A stretch of DNA of 64,000 bases from JAJPJE01 sp963848375 (lineage in GTDB: Bacteria; Acidobacteriota; Terriglobia; Terriglobales; Acidobacteriaceae). The stretch covers positions 197,156 through 261,155 of the forward strand of contig CAWKDK010000029.1 of the NCBI GenBank assembly GCA_963848375.1, written 5' to 3'. Below, piece after piece: positions 15,027-25,045 of this stretch (its first letter is position 1; the number at the start of each line of letters is the position of its first letter). The translations under genes were made by a program, and so were the position numbers. The notes beneath the pieces were generated by a model. That model saw only the letters and a program-made list of their open reading frames with translations, searched no databases and was not told the DNA's origin.

Positions 15027-15770
15027 CTACTCCACTACCCCGTCAAGCAGATCCGTTTCGATCCGGTCGATATCGCGGAATTCCGAGCATGCGGCCAAGT
15101 GAAATCGTTCCTGCCATGCGCGCTCGCGCATCGCTTTTTCGAAACGCGGCAATAACGGATTCTGGCTGGTATGCGCGCGAAACGCAGCTATCTTGATTTC
15201 CAGGCAATCGCCTATATCAATGATGGTGGTGGTCGGCGGCATCGCGACCGCTTGTCGATCTGGCAGCGTGAAATTCGCGGTCGCATGGTAGAGCTTTTGG
15301 GTGCGATGCGGAGCCAGCCCTTCTGCCGTGTGCTCCAGAAAACGATTGGTTCTGCCCGCCCAGTGAAAGGCCATGGTCGCAAACAAGCTAGCCATCGAGT
15401 GATCCGGATGCGCGGTGACGGCTCCCTCCGGCCCCAATGTCAGCATCACGTGAGGTTTCAATTCGCGCACACGGCGCGTGAGCCGTCCCACTGCGTCGTA
15501 GAAATTCACGCGGTCGAGAGCTCCGTCGGGAAAGTCCCAAACTTCCCCATGACTCACCTTCAGCATCTCGCACGCGGTAGCAAATTCCTTGCGACGCATG
15601 GCCGCGAGTTCCGCATCGGAAGCTGCGCCTCCACGATTGCTGGCCGCGGTTCCTGCTGTCAGGCAAATCACGCTGACGTCTACCCCGCGCGAGGCGTAGA
15701 GCCGCAGCGATCCTCCGAAACCTCCCACTTCGTCATCCGGATGCGCGGTAACACAAAGGAATCGGAACAT
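15027..15770 (-). CDS. PIG-L family deacetylase
   Basis: 247-residue zinc-dependent N-acetylglucosaminyl-type deacetylase (LmbE-like). The zinc motif AHPDDE is at residues 8-13, the second part HPDH is in AVTAHPDHSM, and the typical VICLTAGTAASNRG loop and RRKEFATACEML helix follow. Family members deacetylate GlcNAc-linked molecules such as mycothiol, bacillithiol or glycan precursors; the substrate is not predictable here. The ATG at 15770 is preceded by AGGAGA, better than the ATG at 15785. It is divergent from the next gene. Confidence 0.92.
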   Translation of the reverse strand: MFRFLCVTAHPDDEVGGFGGSLRLYASRGVDVSVICLTAGTAASNRGGAASDAELAAMRRKEFATACEMLKVSHGEVWDFPDGALDRVNFYDAVGRLTRRVRELKPHVMLTLGPEGAVTAHPDHSMASLFATMAFHWAGRTNRFLEHTAEGLAPHRTQKLYHATANFTLPDRQAVAMPPTTTIIDIGDCLEIKIAAFRAHTSQNPLLPRFEKAMRERAWQERFHLAACSEFRDIDRIETDLLDGVVE

Positions 15771-15905
15771 GTCTCTCCTGTTCATTCCAGTTTACCTTGG
15801 GAGATGAAATCGTCTCCCTTCGCGAGTTCGATGCCAACTCGCAGTTTTCGACACGCGTCCTATAGAAAGCACGCTCCTCCCGCCGATTGTCGAGCTAGAC
15901 ACGTC

Positions 15906-16532
15906 ATGTTCGCCCTCTTCCGAAACGTAGTGCGCTTCGCGCCGCCAGTGCTGGCGTTCTGCGTCGCCCTGAGCATCGCGCTGCATTCCGCCGACAATCG
16001 CGGTCTCGCGTCGCGCTCGGACGGCGTGATTCGGTATCAGGCGCGTGTGCCACTTGGGTGGGAGAGCTTCAAGGTACGTTCTTCAGGGATTTGCTTCTAC
16101 CTGCTCGGAACCGTGGAAAGCCCAAAGTTCGACGGATGGCAGAAGGTTACTGTCAAAGATCGCAGCCAGCTCTACGACGCAAGCGGACAGCCGGTGCGTG
16201 TTTATCCGGAGGAAGTGCAGTTTCGTATCACTGCGAGCGCGCGCGAAAAACTGCTGGAGAATCAGCCCTTCACCATCGCCAGCGCGATCCCGATGAACGA
16301 CTACTTGTTGCATCTGCGTTTCCGGCTGAAGGTGTTTCACGGCGTAGAGTGGCGAATCGTGCGTCCGGCTTCGGTGGAAGCGATCGGAATGCCCGCGGAG
16401 GTCTCCTACGACGAACGCATTTATCGCGTCCGGTTCAATCTCGGCCGTATACCGATCGACGATCGCATCGTTCTCGAAGTCTTCTCGCCGACAGGCGAGC
16501 GGCTCTCCAAATTCCACGTGGATCTGTTCTAG
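15906..16532 (+). CDS. membrane-anchored hypothetical protein
   Basis: 208 residues from ATG 15906. An N-terminal hydrophobic helix (about 6-28) is followed by a soluble, strand-rich region with regular hydrophobic/charged alternation (VPLGWESFKVRSSGICFYLLG, YRVRFNLGRIPIDDRIVLEVF). The open frame continues upstream over the PIG-L gene but without a start or coding character. No domain recognised. It reads convergently toward rnhB. Confidence 0.6.
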   Translation: MFALFRNVVRFAPPVLAFCVALSIALHSADNRGLASRSDGVIRYQARVPLGWESFKVRSSGICFYLLGTVESPKFDGWQKVTVKDRSQLYDASGQPVRVYPEEVQFRITASAREKLLENQPFTIASAIPMNDYLLHLRFRLKVFHGVEWRIVRPASVEAIGMPAEVSYDERIYRVRFNLGRIPIDDRIVLEVFSPTGERLSKFHVDLF

Positions 16533-16565
16533 GGCTTTGTAGGACAGGCGCGCCTATGCGCGAAG

Positions 16566-17295
16566 TCATCTTTGGTCCACCGTCTCTTCCAGCATGAACT
16601 CCAGCACTTCCTGCGGATGCGCTGAATTCCACACGGGAGCGAACGACTGCCGATGCAGCGGCGATGGGCCAAACTCGCGCAAGGCCGCAATGTGCGCGGG
16701 CGAACGATATCCTTTATTAGAGGCCAGCTTGTATGCCGGGAAGACGGGGTCCCAAGTCGTGATCATGCGATCGCGCTCCACCTTCGCAACGATCGAAGCT
16801 GCGGCAATTGACGCGGAGAGTGCATCTCCGTGAATGATCGATTTCTGCTGGCACGCGAGCGCCAGCTTCATGGCATCGATCAGGAGGCAATCCGGCGCGG
16901 GAAGAAGCGCCTGCACCGCCTCCGTCATCGCCAGCCGCGTCGCATGATAGATGTTGAGCTGATCAATGCGCGCCACATCCACCGCTGCCACCGACCAAGC
17001 GATGCAGTGCTGCTTGATGCGTTCTGCGAGGATCTCGCGCCGGTTCGCCGGCAGCAGCTTTGAATCGCGCAGTCCCTTGATGCGGTAGTTGGGATCGAGA
17101 ATCACCGCTCCCGCGACGACCGGGCCGAACAGCGCTCCGCGGCCGACTTCGTCCACCCCGGCCACAAGCTGCAGCTCCGCTTGCCCAAAGCTCACGCTCA
17201 AAGCGGGTGGTGCACTTCAGCCGCTTCAACAGGCGCAGCTTCAGCGCCGATTTCGAGAGTGGCTTTCCATTTTCGGATTTGACCTTAGAAGGCAC
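16566..17295 (-). CDS. rnhB: ribonuclease HII (frameshifted near the N-terminus)
   Basis: RNase HII removes ribonucleotides misincorporated in DNA. The catalytic core is intact from about 17185: GVDEVGRGALFGP (Asp-Glu pair), the LLIDAMKL Asp and the AKVERDR segment. A short TTG-started form (17201) is possible, but a basic N-terminal extension with family-like RFERELWASG lies in the next frame from GTG 17295. Joining the frames at about 17171-17180 by removing one base gives FERELW..QLVAGVDEVGRG, the usual family layout. Either the assembly has an indel or only the short form is made. It is the last gene of a minus-strand run after the nucleotidase. Confidence 0.88.
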
Positions 17296-17310
17296 TGCGA
17301 TAGCGAAATT

Positions 17311-17932
17311 CTACACCGAAGCCGTGGATGCTCCGGCCAACTCGGAAGAGCTGATCGGTTCACTGGCGCGGGACGCATCGCCGAGCAGCACGGCCCGCAC
17401 TTCTTCCCAGTTGTTCACCCGAAGGAAGCGCTTCTCATTCATATTGTGCGGGGCCGTAAACAGGATCTGCATGCCTGCGAACTGCTCCAGGTTGCGTATG
17501 CGGTCGTCGATCATGATGTCGGCATCCACGATGCTCTTATCGCCGCAGTACACCACGTTTCTTATGTCGAGAAATGGAAAGTGTTCCTGAAGCCACGCAT
17601 GTTTCGGCAAGAACGAGTTCGGGAAACTCCATTGCCGCCGTGACGATGAAAATGTCATAGCGATTCATGAGCTCGCGGATCACCTCTTGGCAGCCGGGCA
17701 TCACATCCAGATCCCAGAAGAAGCCGTCGGAGAGCGCAATTTCGTCGATCTTTCGCCGGTGCGCATCGGGTACGGCCAGGTGCAGCGGCCTTCCTTGCAA
17801 GTCCTGTTTGCATATGGCGGTTCCGAACTCATCGTTATAGAGCTGCAGATGGCGCGACAGGCTGTCGGCCATTACTTCGTCCATGTCGATGGCAATTCGC
17901 AGCCGCGATCTCTGGCCGCGCTTCGCAGGCAC
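17311..17932 (-). CDS. 5'(3')-deoxyribonucleotidase-like HAD phosphatase (frameshifted)
   Basis: HAD-fold nucleotidase of the NT5C/YorS-like family, dephosphorylating deoxynucleoside monophosphates. The first part (GTG 17932 onward) has the nucleophile motif DMDEV and ends FIVTAAMEFP; the second part, in another frame, continues NSFLPKHAWLQEHFPFLD and carries the C-terminal motif IMIDDRIRNL. The two join cleanly if one C of the CCC run (17621-17623 on the plus strand) is removed, giving about 206 residues. The 5' end overlaps the SemiSWEET gene by about 60 bases. A role in dNTP pool control fits the neighbouring rnhB. Confidence 0.85.
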
Positions 17933-18201
17933 AGTTGCGGCGTCTTCACTGCGGCCTTCAGGAAAATGGCTAATAGAACGAGAAATCCAGTTGCAAGATT
18001 CGCTGCAATGATCGCCGGAGACCTCACCAGGAAGCCGTACACCAGCCACAACATCACGCCGGCCCAGAAGACCACCAGCATCGGATACGAGAGATCGTTG
18101 CCGCCCTGGCGGCGGATCTTCAGCACCTGGGGAACAAACGAAAACGTTGTCAGCGCTGCCGCAGCAAAGCCTAAGCCATTGATCAGTGAAGAGGAAACCA
18201 T
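17872..18201 (-). CDS. SemiSWEET sugar transporter
   Basis: 109 residues with three membrane segments and the SemiSWEET/PQ-loop signatures LTTFSFVPQVLKI and GVMLWLVYGFLV. SemiSWEETs dimerise to carry mono- or disaccharides by facilitated diffusion. The ATG at 18201 has GAAGGAGC directly upstream and a TATACT hexamer before that. The C-terminus beyond about residue 88 is polar and overlaps the next gene, longer than usual for the family, possibly from another small shift. Confidence 0.88.
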   Translation of the reverse strand: MVSSSLINGLGFAAAALTTFSFVPQVLKIRRQGGNDLSYPMLVVFWAGVMLWLVYGFLVRSPAIIAANLATGFLVLLAIFLKAAVKTPQLCLRSAARDRGCELPSTWTK

Positions 18202-18461
18202 GCTCCTTCAGTATAGCTGTGGAGGGCCCGAAGGCAGAGCCTGCCCTAAGCGAGGTCGAAGGGGCGAAAGTGCGAGCCAAGGAGACCGATCAAGAGCGTA
18301 GTTAAATCGCCGCGCGGGACCTTCCTTTGTTCCTAAATCGGCTCTTTTCTTAACTATCTCCCATTTCGTCCCAGGCTCTTCCCAATCATTTGGAACCGGA
18401 ACTCGCCTTCAGCCGTACCTTTGACTGAGACATACGTCTAACACTCGGCTAAGAACGCCTT

Positions 18462-19721
18462 ATGAACCTGCGCGAAATTGCGAAGCAAACGCTCGCCACC
18501 CTTCGAGCCCACAAGATGCGCTCGTTCCTCACTATGTTCGGGATTGTCTGGGGCATCGCGTCGGTCATCATTCTCGTCGGCCTCGGCATGGGCTTCAGCA
18601 AAGACCAGAAAAAGCGCATGGAGACGCTCGGCAAAGATCTCGTCATCATATGGGGAGGTCGTACCAGCGCGCAGGCCGGAGGTCTCGCCGCCGGGCGCCG
18701 CATCACGCTGACCATTGACGACGCGCGCCTGATCAAAAGCGAGTGCTATCTGGTGAAGACCGTCAGTCCGGAATTGCAGCGCAGCGTGCCCGAAGTCAGC
18801 CAGTACAATTCCGCCGCGCGACAGATCTCCGGAGTATGGCCTTCATTTCAGGACTTCCGCTCGCTCATCCTCTCCGAAGGCCGCCTCATGACCGATGACG
18901 ATGAGCGCGACTCCAACCGCGTGGTCCTTCTGGGATGGAACGCCGCTCGTCAGCTTTATCCTGGACAGGCCGCCGTCGGCGCTACGCTGATCATCGCGCG
19001 TTATCCGTACACCGTTGTCGGCGTGCTCGCCGAGAAGAAACAGAACTCCAACTACAGCGGCCCGGACAACGACATGCTTTATGTGCCGTATTCGGCGATG
19101 GCGCGCGACTTTCCTCCCCCGCCTGCCAAGGGCGAGATCATTACCAAGGGCTACATTTCCGACCTGGTTATGGAAGTTGGCGATCCCAACACGCACGACG
19201 AAGCGGTCGCGCAGGTTCGCCGCGTGCTCGGACGCCTGCATCACTTCGAGCCTGACGATAAAGATGCGCTCTTCATATGGGACACGATGGAATTTTCCAA
19301 AGTCCTGGCGCGCATCTTCAGCGTGATCACTATTTTTTTCGGTTGCGTTGCCATTACCACGCTCGCGCTTGGCGGCATCGGCGTGATGAACATCATGCTG
19401 GTCGCTGTGACGGAGCGTACGCGTGAGATTGGAATCATGAAAGCCATCGGAGCCACCAAGGTCGACATCCTGAACCAGTTTTTCGCCGAATCCATCGTGA
19501 TCACCGCACTCAGCGGATTCATCGGTTACTGCCTTGGCGTAGGCATTTGCGTACTGATGAATGCCGCGCCGCTACCAGACATTGTTCCGAAGCCGGTGAT
19601 TTCTCCCGTCGCTATTGTGGGGTCGCTGTTGACGCTGTCTCTGATCACCATCAGCGCGGGAATGTATCCAGCGCGCCGCGCCGCCGAACTGGAACCTATC
19701 CAGTGTCTGCATTACGAGTAA
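18462..19721 (+). CDS. MacB-like ABC transporter permease
   Basis: 419-residue permease with the MacB/FtsX layout: an N-terminal membrane helix (LTMFGIVWGIASVIILVGLG), a large periplasmic MacB_PCD domain (about 50-280), and three C-terminal helices with the diagnostic GGIGVMNIMLVAVTERTREIG block. Type VII ABC systems of this kind work as mechanotransducers for efflux or lipoprotein transport and need an ATPase (MacB-NBD/LolD type). None is present on either side in this window, so the ATPase must be encoded elsewhere. A second permease follows after 13 bases. Confidence 0.92.
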   Translation: MNLREIAKQTLATLRAHKMRSFLTMFGIVWGIASVIILVGLGMGFSKDQKKRMETLGKDLVIIWGGRTSAQAGGLAAGRRITLTIDDARLIKSECYLVKTVSPELQRSVPEVSQYNSAARQISGVWPSFQDFRSLILSEGRLMTDDDERDSNRVVLLGWNAARQLYPGQAAVGATLIIARYPYTVVGVLAEKKQNSNYSGPDNDMLYVPYSAMARDFPPPPAKGEIITKGYISDLVMEVGDPNTHDEAVAQVRRVLGRLHHFEPDDKDALFIWDTMEFSKVLARIFSVITIFFGCVAITTLALGGIGVMNIMLVAVTERTREIGIMKAIGATKVDILNQFFAESIVITALSGFIGYCLGVGICVLMNAAPLPDIVPKPVISPVAIVGSLLTLSLITISAGMYPARRAAELEPIQCLHYE

Positions 19722-19734
19722 GTCGAGGAGCACG

Positions 19735-20998
19735 ATGCGCTTAAGAGAACTAATCCTGCAGAGTTGGACGGCGCTGCATCGCAATCGCATGCGCTCGGCC
19801 CTCACGATGCTTGGCATCTCTTGGGGCGTGGTTTCGGTTGTGCTTCTGCTCGCGTTTGGACAGGGACTTGGCAACGGCGTGGTCAGCGCCGTCGGTAACA
19901 TCGGTAACAACGTCATCGTGATCTGGCCCGGCCAGACCAGCATGCAAGCCGGAGGGCAGCGCGCCGGTCGTCCCGTTCACTTCGAATACGAAGATGTGGA
20001 GGCCATCCGTGCCGAAGTGCCCATCATTCGCGCCGTCAGCGCCGAGTCGTGCAGCGACTTCGGTTATAAGACCGGTACACGCGTCGTCTCTCTCACCACT
20101 CGCGGTGTCGAGCCGCCGTATGGCGAAATGCGCAGGCTCATGGATTTTGAAGATGGGCACTACTTCGAAGACTCTGACTTCACCAATCGCCGTCGCGTCG
20201 TGATCCTCGGAAACGCCGCTGCCAAGCGCCTCTTCCAGGGGGCGCCCGCCGTCGGACAATCCGTCCTTGTGCAAGGCCAGAGCTTCGAAGTGATCGGCGT
20301 GCTCAACATCAAGATTCAGGACTCGATGTATCAAGGCCCCGACAACGAGCAGGCCTTCATTCCGTTCCAGGTTTACAACGAACTGAAGAACGAGCGTGAT
20401 CCCAATATGATCATCATCCAGCCGATCACGCAGGAGTTGCACACCGAAGCGCTTGCTGCGCGCGCGCCGCGTCATCGCGCGCCGCCATCATTTCGAAGCA
20501 CGCGACGAGAAGGCTACGCCCGAGTGGGACACTGTCGACACCGGCAAAATGTTGCGTGCGTTCTCCATCGGGCTTCAGGTAATGATGGGAATAATCGGCG
20601 CGCTTACGCTCGGAGTCGGTGGCGTCGGCGTGATGAACATCATGCTGGTCAGCGTCAGCGAGCGCACGCGTGAGATCGGACTGCTCAAGGCTCTGGGCGC
20701 GCGACAGCGCAATATCCTGAGTCAGTTCCTCGTCGAAGCTCTGGTGCTGACGTTCATCGGTGGGGTTGCCGGTATGGTCGGCTCGTGGCTGCTTACGGTG
20801 GTTATTCCGCCGCTACCTTTATATAGCGAGTTCTACAAGACCATGAACCACGACGGCGACATCTTCCTGCGCGCGTCGATGAATGTGATGACGACGTCGT
20901 TTGTGATTCTTGCGCTCGTGGGGATCATCAGCGGATTCTGGCCGGCGTTCAAAGCTTCGCGCCTGGAGCCGATCGAAGCTCTTCGCGCGGAAAACTAA
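19735..20998 (+). CDS. MacB-like ABC transporter permease (frameshifted)
   Basis: Paralogue of the upstream permease with the same N-terminal helix and periplasmic domain and the C-terminal VGGVGVMNIMLVSVSERTREI block. The frame breaks in a GCGCGCGC tract at about 20450-20475: upstream codons end QELHTEALA, and the continuation RARRVIARRHHFEARDEKA runs one base out of frame. Joined length is about 420 residues, matching its neighbour. The two permeases probably form one heteromeric pair. Confidence 0.88.
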
Positions 20999-21098
20999 GC
21001 TCGCGTGGCGCCGACATTCCTGTCCGCGCCTATCGTGAAACGTGAAGCGGGTTGTGCGTGCCGCCTGCAAGCCCTCTTTGGCTGTTGCGAATGCCTTC

Positions 21099-21796
21099 TT
21101 ACTGTTGCACCATCGCCTCCTCGTAATGCAGCTTTTCCACGCTGCCGTTGTTGGAGTGCAACTCTGAATCCAGACTCAATTTCACAGGGCAGCCATCCGC
21201 GGTGACCCACCACGTGCCCTTTTCGAATCCGCCCGAGCCCAGCGTTGCACGGTAGAGACCTTGTTCCGCTGTATCGGCACGAGAGGTGTCAACGGAGTAT
21301 TTCGTGGTGTCGTAGCCGTTTACCTTCTCCGCGCCTTCGCTCTGGATCACTGACCCGCTTTTCACCAGTGCTACCGCACTCGACATCCCGGAGATGCCCA
21401 TCAGTCCGGTCCATGCGCCTTGCCAGCTTTGGGCGTCCGATTTCACACCGTGGATGGGGTGCGAGCCGCTGCCATTCGTAAACGATCCATCGATCGTCTG
21501 GGGCGTGATGTCCGCTTCCTCGTGAACAGGATTCGACGAATCTTTTTTATAAGAGTAGTGGAAACTTCCCGGCGGATTCTGGATGTGATCCATTACGCAA
21601 TTGAGATCGATGCCATGGCCGGCTGACGCAGCAGCGGCCTTGGTGTCTTTGTTCCCGGCTGACTCCGCATCGTTTTTCGCAGAGCGGCGAGAAGTGCAGC
21701 CGCAAAGGCTCAGGCAAAGCAGTCCAGCAAGCAGCGAAGGCGCACCACATCGAAGGCAATATCCACGCTTTCGGCTTGAGAATCCACGTAGTTCAT
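21099..21796 (-). CDS. probable lipoprotein, hypothetical (5' end frameshifted)
   Basis: The main frame (21099-21593 from its first ATG) gives 164 residues of mature-type sequence. Reading upstream in the same frame without a start gives LLAGLLCLSLCGCTSRRSAK, a textbook lipoprotein signal with a Cys lipobox, followed by an Ala/Lys linker and CVMDHIQNPP. The nearest start with a ribosome site (AAGGAG, ATG 21805 or 21796) is in another frame, so a one-base shift near 21720-21740 is likely. The mature part contains KVNGYDTTKYSVDT and GTWWVTADGCPVKLSLDSEL, resembling outer-membrane-protein-maturation-like beta proteins. Function unknown. Confidence 0.6.
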
Positions 21797-21965
21797 GGCA
21801 GTCATCTCCTTGTCACTCCGGTTCCGACCGAGCGCAGTGCTGTGGACGCGCTCGAAAAAGTGGCAGAGATTATCAACCTTTTACCCAGCCTTTTCCAGAG
21901 CCGTACTTGCGGCTTAAGAAATGCGGGATTGGGGTGGAAGGCCGGCTGGCCAACTGCTAGAGTTT

Positions 21966-22000
21966 GAAGGGAGCGCGGGCGAGGCGCCCGCGCCACCAAA
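21966..22000. repeat. GCGGGCGAGGCGCCCGC palindromic repeat
   Basis: Short palindrome GCGGGCGAGGCGCCCGCGCC followed by ACCAAACCACAC. Related copies lie at 34209-34235 and 36528-36550. Confidence 0.6.
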
Positions 22001-22010
22001 CCACACTAGC

Positions 22011-23922
22011 TTAGTGCGTTGCGTGCGGCTTCAAGATGTCGCTCAGCAGATCGGGCTGAGAGTTGCGTTCAAGATGCGGATATCGCTCGCCGCCGTGATA
22101 GTCGACGCGGACTGTCTTGAAGTAATCAGCGTTCTTCACAATCAACTCGAGTGGTTCTTTGCTGGCCTTGCCTGCGCGCAGAGCATCATGGAGAGCGTCG
22201 CCGGTGAACGCGCGACCGTTTATGGCGATGATTTGCATTCCAGGCAGGACGCCGGCTTTAGCGGCAGGCATCAGCAGGTTGGCGTCCTGTACGACGCCGG
22301 CCTCGTTGAGTAGAAGGCCGAGTGAGAACTGAGCATTGATCTCGCGATGCACTTCTTCGTGAGCACGGATGCCGTCGGGCTTCACGTCGGTGTAGACGAT
22401 GTGCCAGCCGCTTCCTTCAATTCCGCCCATGGGCGCATGCGGCGCTGTAGTCCAAAGAATGTCGTTGAAAAATTTACGCCAGTCGTAGGGCGTGACCTGG
22501 TTCAACGCGTTTACGACATCGTCGAAGGTGTATGGATTTGGGCCAGGCACCTGGTTGAGAGGCAGGCTGGGCGGACCGTAGAAGGCCTTGCAGAAGTCGT
22601 CAATGGATTTCGCACCATGCGTTTGCTGACGTATGGCAACATCGACCCAAAGCCACAGCATGGTGCCTTCGTCATAGTAGTCGACGCCGCGGCGCCAGTT
22701 CGACCACGAGGTTGGCGCGTCGTAAAGAATCTGCGCGGCTACTGCGGTGTCGATGAGCGGGCGCCAGGTGCGGCCGGATTCCACGTCGAGCTCGGCGGAG
22801 AAGTTCGCGAGATCTTCGCGCCACTGTTCCGGATTGAGCAGACCGCTGCGCGCTGTTAGCACTTCTCCGAGGTAGTTGGTAAGCCCTTCGTAGACCCAGA
22901 GCAACTCGCCCTTCATGGGAGTGTCGTAGGCGGGCGTAGTGAGTCCGGCAGGACGGCGATATTTTCCGTTCCACGAGTGCACGTATTCATGCGGGAGCAG
23001 ACCCGCTTCCAGACGCTCCTGGTCGTAGTTGATCAGGGTGCGTTCGTAGGTACGGCTGTCGTCGGACTCGTGATGCTCGAGTCCGAAGTGCGCAACGTGA
23101 TCGCTTAATGAATAGAGGAAGTGGTAGTCGCGATAGTGAGTGGCGCCAAAAAGTGTGGTGGCTTCGGCGACCAGATTCTTGTAAGAGGTCTCGAGATTCG
23201 GCGGCATCTCGATGGCAGCTGCGCTGTCGGCAGCAATGTCCATCTCGGCCGTCGGAGTCGCGGCCGGCGGAGTGAGACGCACCAGGCGGAAGTAATGCCC
23301 ACTGATAACGGGAGAGTCGATGAGCGTGTAGAGCGACGCTGGCTTGAACTGGATCGTGTCTCCAGACTCGAGAGCGACGGGCAATGCCGTTCCGTATTTC
23401 CATCCGGCAGGGCAACTTCAGGCTCGCGCGGTAGGTGATCTGATCGGCGGGATAGCCGGCGGGGTAAAGCAACGTCCAGTTCCAGCTGACGAGCGCAAGT
23501 TGTGCGCTGGCGGTAGAACCCGCGCTGAATCCGGTCTCCTGCTCGATGGGTGAGGTGTAGTCGAGTGTGGCTTCGAGTGTGGTCACTCCCGCAGGGACAT
23601 CGACGTGGATGGCGTACATATTGACGTCATCGCGGCGCCACTGAAGCGGCTGGCCATTGGCGACAAATTTCAAACCAGTCTGATCGGCAATGGGGCCGGT
23701 GGGTCCGTGCTCGCCGGGAATCCATTCCGGATAAAACAAGGTGAGCGGCCCGGGCTGCACCGGGATCGTCAAGCGCGAATGAAACAGGCGGCCGGGCGCT
23801 TCGCTGGCGTCGACCGCGACGGTGATCTCGCCGGGAAAACGTGGTGCAGGAGCGTTCTGCGCGAAGAGTCCGGCTGTAAGAAAGATGGCAAAACAGAAAG
23901 AGCGAAGGGCAAACGATCTCAT
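22011..23922 (-). CDS. M61-family (glycyl aminopeptidase-like) metalloprotease with PDZ domain (frameshifted)
   Basis: Secreted M61 peptidase. A signal peptide (ending GLFAQ) leads into the N-terminal beta domain containing YPEWIPGEHGPTGPI. The catalytic zinc motif is HEYVHSWNGKYRRP, and the C-terminal PDZ-like segment is LLLNEAGVVQDANLLMPAAKAG..GMQIIAINGR. The frame breaks at a GGG run (23410-23412 on the plus strand): removing one base joins SLKLP to AGWKYGTALPVALESGDTI, a natural continuation. Joined length is about 636 residues, normal for the family. Such enzymes prefer small N-terminal residues and act in the periplasm or outside. Confidence 0.9.
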
Positions 23923-24012
23923 CTGGTTGTGGGTGTCCTCACGAGCTTCCAGCCATATTAAAAGATACGGTGGGAAAAAGGCGAGAAACTGCCGGATTGA
24001 ATCGTATTAATA

Positions 24013-24049
24013 AAGCTGCGGGAGCATCCGGGAAGGGCCACCGCAGCTT
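24013..24049 (-). terminator. hairpin after the second hemerythrin gene
   Basis: AAGCTGCGG/CCGCAGCTT perfect nine-base arms around a 19-base centre, followed on the minus strand by TATTAATA. It lies 26 bases beyond the stop at 24075. Confidence 0.6.
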
Positions 24050-24074
24050 AAGGAGAGGTTCGTAAAAAGTGGGG

Positions 24075-24470
24075 TTAGTGCTTCACATAGGGGACATACT
24101 GTTTGTCGTTTTTGAGAATGTGATCGGAAAGCCAGTCGCGCAAGAAAACCATGACATTCAGGGAGAGGTTCGCTTGTCCGGAGCGGCATTCCTTATCGAA
24201 CTCGAGGACCTTGGCAGTGAAGGCGTCGTGCTTCTTCTTGTGATCGACGTACTGCGGGTAGTTCGCATTCCGCAAGGCCGCTTCTTCGACACTGAAGTGA
24301 TTTTTTGTGTACTGGAGCAGATTGGCGGTTATGGCGCTCATTTTTTCGCGGCCTTTGCCCTGAGACATGGCTTCATGAAGCTCGTTGATTAGATTGAAGA
24401 GCACTTTATGCTGATCGTCGAACTGTTGAACACTGACACTGTAAGAATCGTTCCAGGTAAATAGAGGCAT
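24075..24470 (-). CDS. bacteriohemerythrin (copy 2)
   Basis: 131-residue di-iron oxygen-binding four-helix protein. The family metal ligands are visible: His in DDQHKVLF, the HFSVEEAALR His/Glu pair, HKKKHDAF and the C-terminal HILKNDKQY. The start chosen (24470) matches the length of the neighbouring paralogue and follows AAGGTGA. Bacteriohemerythrins store or deliver oxygen or protect iron enzymes. It is the downstream member of a tandem duplication. Confidence 0.93.
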   Translation of the reverse strand: MPLFTWNDSYSVSVQQFDDQHKVLFNLINELHEAMSQGKGREKMSAITANLLQYTKNHFSVEEAALRNANYPQYVDHKKKHDAFTAKVLEFDKECRSGQANLSLNVMVFLRDWLSDHILKNDKQYVPYVKH

Positions 24471-24544
24471 TGTCGTCACCTTGATTACAGCAGCAGGTTT
24501 TTCATCGGCGAAAGCACGTCTGGCTTTAGTGAAGGTCCCGGAGA

Positions 24545-24940
24545 TCAGGCTTTCATAAACGGGGCGTACCGCTTGTCGCTCTTAAGAATGTGACCGGTTA
24601 GCCAGTCGCGCAGGAAGTTCATCAGATCAACCGAGAGAAGAACATTGCCGGCCTCGAAATCAGCCTCAAAAGCGAGCACTTTGCTGGTAAACGCATCGTG
24701 TTCCTGTTTATGGTGAGGATATTCGGGATAGCCGGCATTGCGCATTGCATTCTCTTCTGCGCTGAAATGCTCGCGGGTGTACCGGACCAGGTTCGAAATC
24801 ACGTCGCGAACTCTCTCTCGACCTTTCCCTTGCTGCATCGCTTCGTATAGCTCGTTCAACAAATCGAACAGGACCTTATGCTGGTCATCGAATTGGCGAA
24901 CGTTCACGCTGTAGGAATTTTTCCACGACAGAAGTGGCAT
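24545..24940 (-). CDS. bacteriohemerythrin (copy 1)
   Basis: 131 residues, the same family and nearly collinear with the downstream copy (start MPLLSWKNSYSVNVRQFDDQHKVLFDLLNE in place of MPLFTWNDSYS...). All ligands are retained (DDQHKVLF, HFSAEENAMR, HKQEHDAF, HILKSDKRY). The two genes are separated by about 74 bases. Divergence is spread over the whole length, indicating an older tandem duplication, with differences concentrated on likely surface helices. Confidence 0.93.
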   Translation of the reverse strand: MPLLSWKNSYSVNVRQFDDQHKVLFDLLNELYEAMQQGKGRERVRDVISNLVRYTREHFSAEENAMRNAGYPEYPHHKQEHDAFTSKVLAFEADFEAGNVLLSVDLMNFLRDWLTGHILKSDKRYAPFMKA

Positions 24941-25045
24941 CTTTGTGCACCTTGATAGCAGAGCTTGTCTTTATATCGACTGAACCGCCGAACGGGTTTA
25001 GCAGGAGACCGCGATCCGGGTGATATGATTTTTGCTGGTTAGCGC

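Noticed and set aside
15171..15905. Upstream extension of the 15906 gene across the PIG-L locus
   Set aside because: No ribosome site or coding character, and it overlaps a well-supported gene on the other strand.
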